A stretch of 20,821 nucleotides of DNA. Origin: a virus. The position numbers were made by a program, and so were the translations under genes. The notes under the pieces were generated by a model, which made no database searches, was not told where the DNA came from, and saw only the letters and a list, made by a program, of their open reading frames with translations. The first letter of the stretch is position 1. The number at the start of each line of letters is the position of its first letter. The stretch lies in IMG/VR virus record IMGVR_UViG_3300037247_000403, positions 1-20,821 of that record, one strand, 5' to 3'. Positions 12,896 through 19,814 of this stretch are shown piece after piece.

Positions 12896-13963
12896 CTAGC
12901 TTGCCAACGCCGCCTTTTCCTGCTGCCGAAACCGCGCCATCCCCTTCTCGTACTGCCCCCAGTTCACCGGCGGAGCGCCTACGTATAGGTCGTCGCGCAG
13001 CTCTTGGGTTGAATAACAACGACAATTCGGTGCAGCAGGGAAATGCGGCAACAGCCCCGGCGCCCTCGGCCGTGTGGTCTGCCGATACGAGCCGTCTGAC
13101 GTCCTGATGTACAACAAGTCATGCCACACTCTGTGCTCGCTGCGGACGTTCTCATCGTTCGCCGTAAACGTCCTGATCCCCTTCAGCAAATCCTTGACCG
13201 GCTCCCACGAGTCCTGCATGGCCGCCTCGGCCACCCGAACGCCTTCGGTGCGGGCAATCCGCTTGGCCTTCCAGTTGATCCCTTCGTTGGTGTCCAGCAA
13301 TGGGGCGATCTTGACCTTCATCGCCTCTACGGCCGAGGCCCCCTTAAAGTCGGTCGTCATGGTCTCGCGAACGATACCCCGCAACTTTTCCATGTCAGCC
13401 GGCAGTATCGTCTTGATCCGATCGGTAGCCGACAGGCCGTCAGGGGCCTCTGTAGAAGCCATTATGGCATCCACCTGCTCAGGCGTCGGGTCGCCGAACT
13501 CGGCCTGCCTGACAATCTCCCGGGCTTCTGTAGCGGAGGCCAAGCCCCTCAATATCCGATCCCATGCCACGACGGTGCGAAAGTCAAACTCTTGCACCGC
13601 CCCCTCGCCGATCTCGCCGTGCATCGTCACGGGGACTAGCCGGTGGAGCCAGAATCGCATGGGTATGACCCGGACGAACGTCGCTGTCACATCCTGCCAG
13701 GCCCATGCGTGGATGCCCCGCAGCCCTGAATCGAGGATCTCAGCGGCCTCCGCCAGCGCATCGGCCAAAACAACGTCCGTAGAGGCCATCACGCCTTCGA
13801 TACCGCCCCGACCGGCCGCTACGATGCCAAGCAGCCTTTCCTCCAAGGATTGCGTCCAGCGGTCTATCTCGCGGCCTACGGCGATGATCCGACGGTCACG
13901 CCCCGGGATGCGGGCGAGCGAGGCGACCTCCAGGCGATTCGTGGCTTTGCGGAAACTAGGCAT
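12896..13963 (-). CDS. Minor head / head morphogenesis protein (Mu gpF / SPP1 gp7-like)
   Basis: 355 residues starting MPSFRKATNRLEVASLARIP. The C-terminal third has the family's hallmark: AKRIARTEGVRVAEAAMQDS (about 235-254), FTANDENVRSEHRVWHDLLY, and the ending PHFPAAPNCRCYS with C314-R-C316, equivalent to the 'hP-x-C-R-C' that closes these domains. In known phages the protein binds the portal and is packaged in a few copies, aiding infection or assembly. Length and position after the portal are normal. The ATG lacks a ribosome site, and its frame is the same as that of the 30-residue gene just upstream, with one TGA between them, so re-initiation is likely. Confidence 0.85.
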   Translation of the reverse strand: MPSFRKATNRLEVASLARIPGRDRRIIAVGREIDRWTQSLEERLLGIVAAGRGGIEGVMASTDVVLADALAEAAEILDSGLRGIHAWAWQDVTATFVRVIPMRFWLHRLVPVTMHGEIGEGAVQEFDFRTVVAWDRILRGLASATEAREIVRQAEFGDPTPEQVDAIMASTEAPDGLSATDRIKTILPADMEKLRGIVRETMTTDFKGASAVEAMKVKIAPLLDTNEGINWKAKRIARTEGVRVAEAAMQDSWEPVKDLLKGIRTFTANDENVRSEHRVWHDLLYIRTSDGSYRQTTRPRAPGLLPHFPAAPNCRCYSTQELRDDLYVGAPPVNWGQYEKGMARFRQQEKAALAS

Positions 13964-13987
13964 TTCGGAGGTGCTTGGTGTAAGGGG

Positions 13988-14080
13988 TCATCCGTAAAAA
14001 CACCATCGGATCAGCATACTCAAGCCAGCATTCAAAAGGCCAAACGCCACGGCGAGTGCAACGAAGCTACGTCGTTTCAT
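13988..14080 (-). CDS. Tiny single-pass membrane peptide, 30 residues
   Basis: A start at ATG 14080 with GAGGTG six bases upstream, overlapping the preceding stop as ATGA, opens a 30-codon frame ending TGA 13990-13988. It encodes MKRRSFVALAVAFGLLNAGL and then SMLIRWCFYG: a positively charged tip and one hydrophobic span of about 20 residues. The strong ribosome site and the overlap argue that it is a real gene despite its size. It may be a small holin-like, inhibitor or membrane-targeting peptide; no homolog is recognised. It is in frame with the downstream head protein, nine codons separating its TGA from the next ATG. Confidence 0.6.
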   Translation of the reverse strand: MKRRSFVALAVAFGLLNAGLSMLIRWCFYG

Positions 14081-14622
14081 GGTTCACCTCGCAGTCTCTT
14101 TGCCATAATCCTAAGCCGCTCGACCGAACTGCGCAGGCACACGTCGCTGGTTCCACCCGCATCGAGGTTGTCCGCTATTGATTCCGCAACCTGCGCTTCC
14201 GCCTCGCGACCCCAGTGCCGCTCACGGTTTATTAGCCGCATTCTCGCGGCAAGTCCCCTGAGCCTTGCGGGAACCTCTTGCCACCCAGCAGCACAGGTAG
14301 TGGCCTCCGGCATGACATCCATGGTCTCCGCCACCAAATCCAACAATTGCACGTCGGCAGCAGCGAACATCGAGGGGCCTGGCTGGCTTGCATCTACAGC
14401 CGCGCACTCCCGATGCGGGTCCCACGGGTTCGCATTGCTTTCCGTCGGCGGTCCCGCTTTGAGTGTGTTCCGGACCATGTCGGCATGCATCGGGCACAAC
14501 TCCCCCGTCCACTTCGACAGGTGCTCGGGAACATCACAATCCTGAGTCGGCAATTTGTCGAACCGTAGTTCGTACGTGTCGGCCCCGGATGTCCGGGGGG
14601 CGCACATATCGCAGACTTTCAT
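14077..14622 (-). CDS. Hypothetical protein with N-terminal Cys/His motif
   Basis: 181 residues from ATG 14622, with AAGGAG in good position encoded by the end of the previous gene. The N-terminal part reads KVC4-DMC7-APRTSG, a strand LRFDKLPT, then ELC43-PMH46-ADM, a CxxC...CxxH arrangement typical of a small treble-clef or zinc-finger fold. The rest is helical (VPARLRGLAARMRL, SVERLRIMAKRL). I know no function. It lies between two tiny membrane proteins within the portal-minor head interval, an unusual place for accessory genes. Confidence 0.7.
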   Translation of the reverse strand: MKVCDMCAPRTSGADTYELRFDKLPTQDCDVPEHLSKWTGELCPMHADMVRNTLKAGPPTESNANPWDPHRECAAVDASQPGPSMFAAADVQLLDLVAETMDVMPEATTCAAGWQEVPARLRGLAARMRLINRERHWGREAEAQVAESIADNLDAGGTSDVCLRSSVERLRIMAKRLRGEP

Positions 14623-14810
14623 TCGCTCTCTCCTTTGGGTTTCGTAGCCCTCTTAATCACCCACCCCAGCAATGCAAACGGAGCCACGACCACGCATACA
14701 GGGGCAATCAGCACCGCAAACAAACCCAGGCACGCATGCTGAATAAAAGCCGGCGATTCCTCTTCCTCGCGCGGCGCAGTGCTAGGCGGCGGGGGATCAG
14801 CGGGCTTCAT
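14619..14810 (-). CDS. Small membrane protein, 63 residues
   Basis: Start chosen at ATG 14810 (MKPADPPPPSTAPREEEESP) with GGGGAG just upstream; another ATG at 14840, nine bases after AAGGAGG, would add ten residues. A Pro-rich acidic N-terminus is followed by one long hydrophobic stretch (HACLGLFAVLIAPVCVVVAP and FALLGWVI) and a basic tail KRATKPKGESE. It could be one long or two short membrane segments with a hairpin. It overlaps the portal stop by 14 bp. A holin- or anchor-like role is possible, but phage membrane peptides of this size have many uses. Confidence 0.65.
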   Translation of the reverse strand: MKPADPPPPSTAPREEEESPAFIQHACLGLFAVLIAPVCVVVAPFALLGWVIKRATKPKGESE

Positions 14811-16395
14811 CCGCTCCCCGTGTTCCGTCAGTAGTACCATCGTCTCCATCCTCCTTAGGTTTCGGTTCATCACCCTCCCCGTCGCCCCTACCTGGCATCT
14901 GCCTAAACGGATCCAACCCATCGAACGGGTCCATTTTCTTCCGCTGTTCGTCGATCAACTCGGTCTCGTGCTCGGGGTCCAGGTCGTTGCGGAGTTGTAG
15001 CGTCTGGATCGACATGGCCTTCTTATCGACCAGAATGGCGTCGGCCTCTATCTCCTCTTTCCGGTCGCGGCTGGCCAACTGCGGCGGGGTGACGTCGATC
15101 TCAAGCTGATCTCGTACTTCCGCTGTCAGCCGACCTGTCTCGACCGCCATATCCAACACCCGGTCCATCACCTCTAAGTCCTCTTCGATCATCGTCCATT
15201 GTTCACGCCCGAACATCTTCACTGCCGGTCCCTCGGCCACCATAGTCGATGAAAAGTTGGCGTTGCTGGCATCGCTGGTCAGCATGAATTCAGGCATCAC
15301 CAGTCGGCTGGCAATGGCCCTCAGCTCAGCCTGTAACACCACGACAAAACCGCCCGCGTCAATGCTGGAAGACGGGAACTCGTAATCCGTGCTGGCTGGT
15401 GCATCGATGATCGCGCCAGGCGCGTAGCGGCGAAAGTGGCTCGTTTTGCCCGTGGTAGTGTTACTGACCGTCACATCGGCATTGGCCGCCCTTGCCGCCT
15501 CAGACGCCCCCTTGCCGCCCCCCTGCTGCTTGCGGATCATGGCGATAGCCGACTGGATGCCGGCCACCACGCTCATATTCCTCAACAGCTCATCGGCCCG
15601 ACGAAGGTTCTTGCGGACCGGGTAGAACAACGACAGCCCGCGTTTGACGTTGCGATCCACATTGGCCTTGCGGTGCTGGATCGAAAACGCATCGACCCGC
15701 ACCTCATCGACCCAGTATGCTACAGCCGTCTCTACGTCATCCTCAGCCGTGACGATCCCCCATGTAGCCTCGGAGCGCGTGTCGCTCGGCGGAGTCTCGA
15801 TCTGGCTAGGCTCGACGAACCGCACGCGGATACTACCATCGGCGCCTGTAAAGAACCGCAGGAAGCACTCGCCATCACGGTCCTTACGAAGTTGGATCTC
15901 CTGCTGCCGGGAATGCCAACTGTTTTCCTTGATAAACTCATCGATCACCGCCTGGCCTTCCCGTAGGGCGTCATCCGCCGACCCGAGGGTCTTATCGTCG
16001 CTATCCTTGGAGTCCTTCAGCAACTTTGCCAGGGCTGAGTCAGGCTTTGCTGTCACCGCATAGGCGTGGCCGGTCCCTATAATGTAACTGATTCGATTCT
16101 CGTGGCCATTTATTGCGTACGGATTAGTGCCCGCCAGCAGCCGAGACGTTTTCCGCATGGCCGTCAACTCGGCTATTGTGCGAATCAGCCGCGTATCTTC
16201 GTCCAGTAACGCCCCTAGCGGGTCCCATACCTCACCTGTCTCGGGGTCCCGCAGCGCATCCATCGGATCGACGCACGAGGTAGTGATGTCCAACGATTCG
16301 AGCAACTTCGCCTCAAGGTCCTGTCGCTTCTCAGCCAGGGCCATCTCTCGATCGTCAAATGCCCGCCGGTGTCGCCATTTTTTTAGAATGCCCAT
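14797..16395 (-). CDS. Phage portal protein (lambda type)
   Basis: 532 residues from ATG 16395, sharing one base with the terminase stop (TGATG). It forms the dodecameric ring at the capsid vertex through which DNA enters and leaves. The phrase ELRAIASRLVMPEFMLTSDA followed by NFSSTMVAEGPAVKMF matches the conserved wing/stem region of lambda-family portals ('LRaiAaxlgiPyexLtgDxsxxNySS'). Other matching parts are ISYIIGTGHAY near residues 103-113 and a GLSLFYPVRKNLRRADELLR helix. The C-terminus is acidic and disordered (GDGEGDEPKPKEDGDDGTTD). Length is normal for the family. Terminase large subunit upstream and gpF-like protein downstream complete the usual packaging order. Confidence 0.93.
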   Translation of the reverse strand: MGILKKWRHRRAFDDREMALAEKRQDLEAKLLESLDITTSCVDPMDALRDPETGEVWDPLGALLDEDTRLIRTIAELTAMRKTSRLLAGTNPYAINGHENRISYIIGTGHAYAVTAKPDSALAKLLKDSKDSDDKTLGSADDALREGQAVIDEFIKENSWHSRQQEIQLRKDRDGECFLRFFTGADGSIRVRFVEPSQIETPPSDTRSEATWGIVTAEDDVETAVAYWVDEVRVDAFSIQHRKANVDRNVKRGLSLFYPVRKNLRRADELLRNMSVVAGIQSAIAMIRKQQGGGKGASEAARAANADVTVSNTTTGKTSHFRRYAPGAIIDAPASTDYEFPSSSIDAGGFVVVLQAELRAIASRLVMPEFMLTSDASNANFSSTMVAEGPAVKMFGREQWTMIEEDLEVMDRVLDMAVETGRLTAEVRDQLEIDVTPPQLASRDRKEEIEADAILVDKKAMSIQTLQLRNDLDPEHETELIDEQRKKMDPFDGLDPFRQMPGRGDGEGDEPKPKEDGDDGTTDGTRGADEAR

Positions 16396-17897
16396 CAGTA
16401 CGTCGCTCCCACTGCATCGAGCAGATTGCCCCCTAGTCCGTCATCGTGGCCCCCGCAGTTCTCTTCTAGCAGCCGAATCGCCATTTCCAGGGCGTCAGGG
16501 CCGTCGTCGTGATCGCAGTTTGGGAACTCTTGCATCTGTTCGACCAGCAGCCGGGCACCCGGCGAGCCACCCTTGAACCGCAGGTGTTTCTGGCTAAGGT
16601 AGGGCGTCAACCGGTGAATGCGGACCTCTTTGTTTACTCGGTTGTCCAACTCGCAAATCGGCACTGGCACACCCGCGAGGGCGCTCGCCTGGTTGATGTC
16701 ATCGATGAGTAGCTGCTGGAACTGGTTCACCTCGACGCCGAAGTAGTGCGGCTGGAACCGCCGCTGGATCTCGACCACCGTGTCTACCCCCACGTTTAGC
16801 GGACGGTCGTTGGTCAACTCAGCGTCGACGTAGAAGATGCCGTCTCGCCCCAGCAGCACCTTAACGAACGCCGAGTAGTCGCCCCATTTGGTGCCCGTGC
16901 CCTTGCTTGGGTCCCACGCTGCCGACTTGCGGAAATACTCTTGCGGCCATTCGTTGAACCAGATATCCGGCTCAAAGAACGACTCAGGCCACGCGCTGCC
17001 GCCCTCGGCCCGGGGCACCTGCTGGTACATCGCCGACCAACGAACCGGACCTAACGTGGTCTTGATCGTGGTCAGCTCGGCCGTTGACTTGAATTCCGGC
17101 CAGAGCGGTTCGCCCGGCGACCGAGGGTCATACTCGCACTCTCGATCGCTCCGCTCCCCCTCAAACGACACTACTACCCATTGGTCGGCTTTGAGGTTGT
17201 CCACCGCTTCCCTGAGTAGCGAGCCCGCCAAGTCGTTCTTGTGCCACCGGGTGAGGATGATCACCACCCGGGCGTCCTTGCGTAGTCGCGTGTAGAACGT
17301 GCCACGGTACCAGTTAGCCAGACTGGCCCGGATCGTCGGCGAATAGGCGGCCTCATCGCCCTTGATCGGATCGTCGATGATCCCGAACGTCGCCCCATGC
17401 CCGGTGATGCTGCCCCCTGCCCCGCCACACCGGTAGCTGCCTGTATGACCAACGATCTCGAATACCTCGGTATTGCGCAAATAGGCGGCCTCAGCCTGGT
17501 TGCGTACGCTCTTGCCAAACAACTGCGTATCAGGAAACACTCGACGATAGGCATCCGTGTCGATGATCCGCTGCGTGGCCCGGTTGTTCTCCTGTGCGAG
17601 GTTGAATCCGTAGCTGCACGCAATCACGCTGGCGTCGGGGTCCCGGCCGAAGATGTAGGCCGGCAGCCGCTTGGATACCAGCTCGCTCTTTCCGTGTTGT
17701 GGTGGGGCGAATACCATCAGCCGTCGAATCTCCCCCGATACGACCCGGTCCAGGTAATCGCACAACACATCGTGGTGCCAATTGACCTGGTAGTCGGGTT
17801 TGGTGTACGTGGTGAAGTCAAGAAGTCCCGTTCGCGCCCGGCGGCGGGCCAACAATTCGCTGGCGGCCTCCGCTGGCGATATTTGTGAGTTCGTCAT
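16395..17897 (-). CDS. terL: Terminase large subunit
   Basis: 500 residues from ATG 17897 (a GTG one codon up is possible). It is the ATP-driven DNA packaging motor and nuclease. Visible motifs: an adenine-type YQVNWHH at about 37-42, Walker A APPQHGKSE at 64-72, Walker B FGIIDDP at about 171-177, coupling-like ILTRWHKNDLAGSL, then the RNase-H-like nuclease with the AAWDPSKGTG strand (first acidic residue Asp) and HDDGPDALEMA near 463-473 with further acidic residues. All parts expected of a full-length protein are present. It overlaps the small subunit gene by 80 bp, a longer overlap than elsewhere in the operon. Confidence 0.96.
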   Translation of the reverse strand: MTNSQISPAEAASELLARRRARTGLLDFTTYTKPDYQVNWHHDVLCDYLDRVVSGEIRRLMVFAPPQHGKSELVSKRLPAYIFGRDPDASVIACSYGFNLAQENNRATQRIIDTDAYRRVFPDTQLFGKSVRNQAEAAYLRNTEVFEIVGHTGSYRCGGAGGSITGHGATFGIIDDPIKGDEAAYSPTIRASLANWYRGTFYTRLRKDARVVIILTRWHKNDLAGSLLREAVDNLKADQWVVVSFEGERSDRECEYDPRSPGEPLWPEFKSTAELTTIKTTLGPVRWSAMYQQVPRAEGGSAWPESFFEPDIWFNEWPQEYFRKSAAWDPSKGTGTKWGDYSAFVKVLLGRDGIFYVDAELTNDRPLNVGVDTVVEIQRRFQPHYFGVEVNQFQQLLIDDINQASALAGVPVPICELDNRVNKEVRIHRLTPYLSQKHLRFKGGSPGARLLVEQMQEFPNCDHDDGPDALEMAIRLLEENCGGHDDGLGGNLLDAVGATY

Positions 17898-18336
17898 CAC
17901 TAAGCGTCTCAGCCGCCAATCGAATCGGCCCTCCGTCTCGCCCCGTGTGCTCGATGCGAGCGTTGTCCCGGTATTTCTCCGGCATCGCCCCTTTCATCAG
18001 GAAGATCAGCAACGTATCGGAGAATTCCTTGATCGTTTCAATCTTCTTGCCCTTGTAGTAGACGCTTCGAGGCACCCCGTGCATGGCCCGCCGCCGGGCC
18101 TCCACCTCCAATGAATCACAGGCCGACGCCCGAGCATCCTCGAACGCCATGCGGTAGGCGTCCCCGTCCGGTCCCTCTTCCTCGTGCCAATTGTAGTGAC
18201 TCCGGCGGTTGATCCCGGCCACCTGGGCCGCCTTGGTAATCGCCCCCAAGCTTGCGTAAGCTGCCAGAAATGCCCGCTTTTTCGGCTGTGATATTTCGGG
18301 TACTTTTTCTTGACCGTCGCCATTGCTCTCGCTCAT
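17818..18336 (-). CDS. terS: Terminase small subunit
   Basis: 172 residues from ATG 18336, with AGGTGG four bases upstream. After a polar leader, residues about 19-65 form the DNA-binding region: KKRAFLAAYASLGAITKAAQ, then VAGINRRSHYNWHEE, the usual 'F...Y...G-x-i-x-x-A-a-x-x-A-G-v-x-r-x-t-x-Y-x-W' helix-turn-helix of small terminases. A helical middle (CDSLEVEARRRAMHG) and LLIFLMKGAMPEKYRD follow. It recognises the packaging start site and regulates the large subunit. The last 28 codons overlap the start of the large subunit gene. Confidence 0.9.
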   Translation of the reverse strand: MSESNGDGQEKVPEISQPKKRAFLAAYASLGAITKAAQVAGINRRSHYNWHEEEGPDGDAYRMAFEDARASACDSLEVEARRRAMHGVPRSVYYKGKKIETIKEFSDTLLIFLMKGAMPEKYRDNARIEHTGRDGGPIRLAAETLSDDELTNIASGGRQRIVGPPPGANGTS

Positions 18337-18433
18337 CGGACCACCTTACTATCCCCCTCCCCTTATACGCTTTCCGCCACCGCCCCGCTCTATCGTGGTT
18401 GGTATGTCTTTTTCCGATTCTGGGGGGGGGTCG
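18337..18433 (-). other. Gap before the terminase genes: C9 tract, weak promoter-like boxes
   Basis: This 97-bp stretch between the anchored zinc protein and the small terminase contains a run of nine C (minus strand, 18430-18422), preceded by TTGACG at the stop of the previous gene, and later a TATAAG box and a purine-rich GGGGAGGGGG before the terS ribosome site. The boxes are not at good mutual spacing, so I regard a promoter here as possible but unproven. No coding frame is supported. Confidence 0.35.
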
Positions 18434-18745
18434 TCAATCCCGCCTGCATCGCCAGCACTCACCCACGGTTGCCAGTATGCCGTCGCGTCGCTCCACCCCG
18501 TACCAGCTTGACGTGACCGTACTTACGCTCCGCTCGCACACTCGGCATATCAGCCGGTTCCGCCGCATGTACGCGAACCGCCAGAACAGGTCTTTCAGCG
18601 GCTCAGCCCACACTACCCACCAATACGGGCATCGGTTGATCATCCACGTCCAGATCGACGCCCGGTTGCGAAGTCGCAGCCATGCCGGCCAGAGGACTGC
18701 CGAACACACTACGCCAATCGCGACTCCGATAGTCAGTTCTGCCAT
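18434..18745 (-). CDS. Membrane-anchored protein with C-terminal zinc-ribbon-like cysteines
   Basis: 103 residues from ATG 18745 (TGATG with the previous stop). Residues 3-24 (ELTIGVAIGVVCSAVLWPAW) form a likely N-terminal membrane anchor, followed by basic LRLRNR. A Trp-rich middle (WTWMINRCPYWWVVW) may sit at the membrane surface. The C-terminal part has LIC-RVC and ECWRC, two CxxC pairs about 30 residues apart, typical of a zinc ribbon. No family recognised. The proximity of the alpha-CTD-like gene and the terminase genes gives no clear function. Confidence 0.65.
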   Translation of the reverse strand: MAELTIGVAIGVVCSAVLWPAWLRLRNRASIWTWMINRCPYWWVVWAEPLKDLFWRFAYMRRNRLICRVCERSVSTVTSSWYGVERRDGILATVGECWRCRRD

Positions 18746-19089
18746 CACTCTACCCGCCTTGGCTCTGGCAATATCGACTCTCCGTCAAGGTGCAACCCGT
18801 ATGTCTTCAGGAGTTCCCGCACTCGCACAAGGCACGTCTCGCCGAAGCCCTCACACCCCAACAAAAAATCTGCCGTCTTACTCGTCAGGTCGCCGATAGT
18901 GTGTACCCCAGCTTTTCGCAACGGCTGCCTTGCGTGGCCCGGTAGATCATACAACGACTCTATAGAGGCATCCAACATAGTGCCATGGGTGCTGCATTCA
19001 CGCGACAGGCCAGCCGCGGCATTGAGGACACCGATAGCCTGCGTGATATCGTTCGGCTTCTCGGAATCAACAACAATCGTTAGTTTCAC
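18745..19089 (-). CDS. Small protein with RNA-polymerase alpha-CTD-like helix-hairpin-helix domain
   Basis: 114 residues from GTG 19089, eight bases after AGGAGG; a TTG one codon up is the alternative. Residues about 42-105 align by eye with the C-terminal domain of RNA polymerase alpha: SIESLYDLPGHARQPLRKAG, VHTIGDLTSKTADFLLGCEG, FGETCLVRVRELLKTYGLHL, corresponding to the E. coli segments around IHYIGDLVQRTEVELL and [21 protein letters not shown]. By my alignment the key UP-element contacts are not kept: R265 falls at His, N268 at Gln, K298 at Thr and S299 at Cys, although the glycine of the second hairpin (G296) is. The N-terminal 40 residues are unrelated. It could contact DNA, a sigma factor, an activator or another HhH partner, and may modulate host transcription. 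The domain call is good; the role is inference. Confidence 0.75.
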   Translation of the reverse strand: MKLTIVVDSEKPNDITQAIGVLNAAAGLSRECSTHGTMLDASIESLYDLPGHARQPLRKAGVHTIGDLTSKTADFLLGCEGFGETCLVRVRELLKTYGLHLDGESILPEPRRVE

Positions 19090-19157
19090 CAATCTGCCCT
19101 CCTTTGATCCTTTGCCTCCACCCGCCGGAACTCTTTGATACGGTCACGTACGCTCAT
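19086..19157 (-). pseudogene. 23-codon ORF resembling the N-terminal stub of a ParB-like phage protein
   Basis: ATG 19157 overlaps the stop of the preceding gene (ATGA) and opens MSVRDRIKEFRRVEAKDQRR followed by ADW and TGA. The first 17 residues resemble the start of ParB-N-domain proteins I remember beside planctomycete phage terminases, which continue with a 'LxPNPKNWRxHP' motif; that continuation is absent. Instead the frame runs through the AGGAGG ribosome site of the alpha-CTD-like gene and stops. Either this is a deletion remnant or it is a short leader kept for coupling. Confidence 0.45.
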
Positions 19158-19558
19158 GTCACATCCACCACAAACCGAAACACAATCACCTCCCCGCTAC
19201 TAGGCGTCAGTTTGTACTCCATCAGGTACCGCCGGCCGGCAATCGTGAGCACCTCGCCACTGCTGGTGGGGATCTGGTGCCTGAAGTTGTACCCGATATC
19301 GTCCCGATCATTCCACAGGTCATCATCCTGTAATGCGTCGAAGATCACACTGGCAATCGTCAACCCGACGTCAGTATGAATACCCACCGCCGTGCGGCTA
19401 TCGGCGTCCTGATCGTCCAGCAGGAAAATCGAGTATGTGGCGCTGGCGATGTCACTCTGCGTGATGTTTGCCCCGTCGTTGCCCGTGACCCGTCTCATCA
19501 AGATCGGGGCTGAGCCCTCGGGTGCCGTCAGGAATACGTCGAGGTTGCTGTTAGCCAT
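19154..19558 (-). CDS. Hypothetical beta-rich protein, 134 residues
   Basis: Starts MANSNLDVFLTAPEGSAPIL at ATG 19558. Alternating strands such as ATYSIFLLDDQDADSRTAVG, TIAGRRYLMEYKLTPSSGEV and a final IVFRFVVDVT suggest an immunoglobulin-like or small barrel domain. There are no cysteines and no membrane segments. It overlaps the 87-residue gene by 8 bp and the ParB-like stub by 4 bp. I do not recognise a named family. Proximity to the beta-helix protein suggests a virion appendage part or its assembly partner, by position only. Confidence 0.7.
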   Translation of the reverse strand: MANSNLDVFLTAPEGSAPILMRRVTGNDGANITQSDIASATYSIFLLDDQDADSRTAVGIHTDVGLTIASVIFDALQDDDLWNDRDDIGYNFRHQIPTSSGEVLTIAGRRYLMEYKLTPSSGEVIVFRFVVDVT

Positions 19559-19814
19559 TGACCTGTCCTACATCGCCCCCTGAAACGTAACCATGTCCGG
19601 CTGCCCCACCGGACACGTACGCCGTACCTACGTCTCCGCCCGAGACGTAAGCGTGGCCTGTCTCGATCTGGAATGGACCCGCAAGCGCCACCAATATCCC
19701 CGCGTATTTCCATACCTTGTGCTGCCGGTCAGCCTGGTCTATCGTCCCGTCGGCCAACGGCAATACATGCCGACCCAGCTTGGAACGTCGTTCGTTGGCT
19801 GTATCTACGGCCAT
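19551..19814 (-). CDS. Small protein with triple YVSGG repeat tail
   Basis: 87 residues from ATG 19814 (TGATG with the beta-helix gene's stop). The N-terminal part MAVDTANERRSKLGRHVLPL and DGTIDQADRQHKVWKYAGIL is familiar to me from short planctomycete phage proteins that open 'MAxDTxxxRxS' and contain 'DQADRQ...Y-a-G-I'. The last third is three tandem repeats of about 10 residues: HAYVSGGDVG, TAYVSGGAAG, HGYVSGGDVG. The hydrophobic AGILVALAGPF is too short for a sure membrane segment. Function unknown; Gly-rich repeats with a conserved Tyr may pack as beta turns. Confidence 0.7.
   Translation of the reverse strand: MAVDTANERRSKLGRHVLPLADGTIDQADRQHKVWKYAGILVALAGPFQIETGHAYVSGGDVGTAYVSGGAAGHGYVSGGDVGQVNG

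Noticed and set aside
13074-13997. Plus-strand open frame of 307 codons
   Set aside because: Antisense to the gpF-like minor head gene, whose C-terminal CRC motif and family pattern are convincing. The plus-strand product is Ser/Ala-rich with no recognisable domain.
18337-18433. Confident sigma70-type promoter before terS
   Set aside because: TTGACG and TATAAG boxes exist but are not at workable spacing to one another; kept only as a weak possibility.
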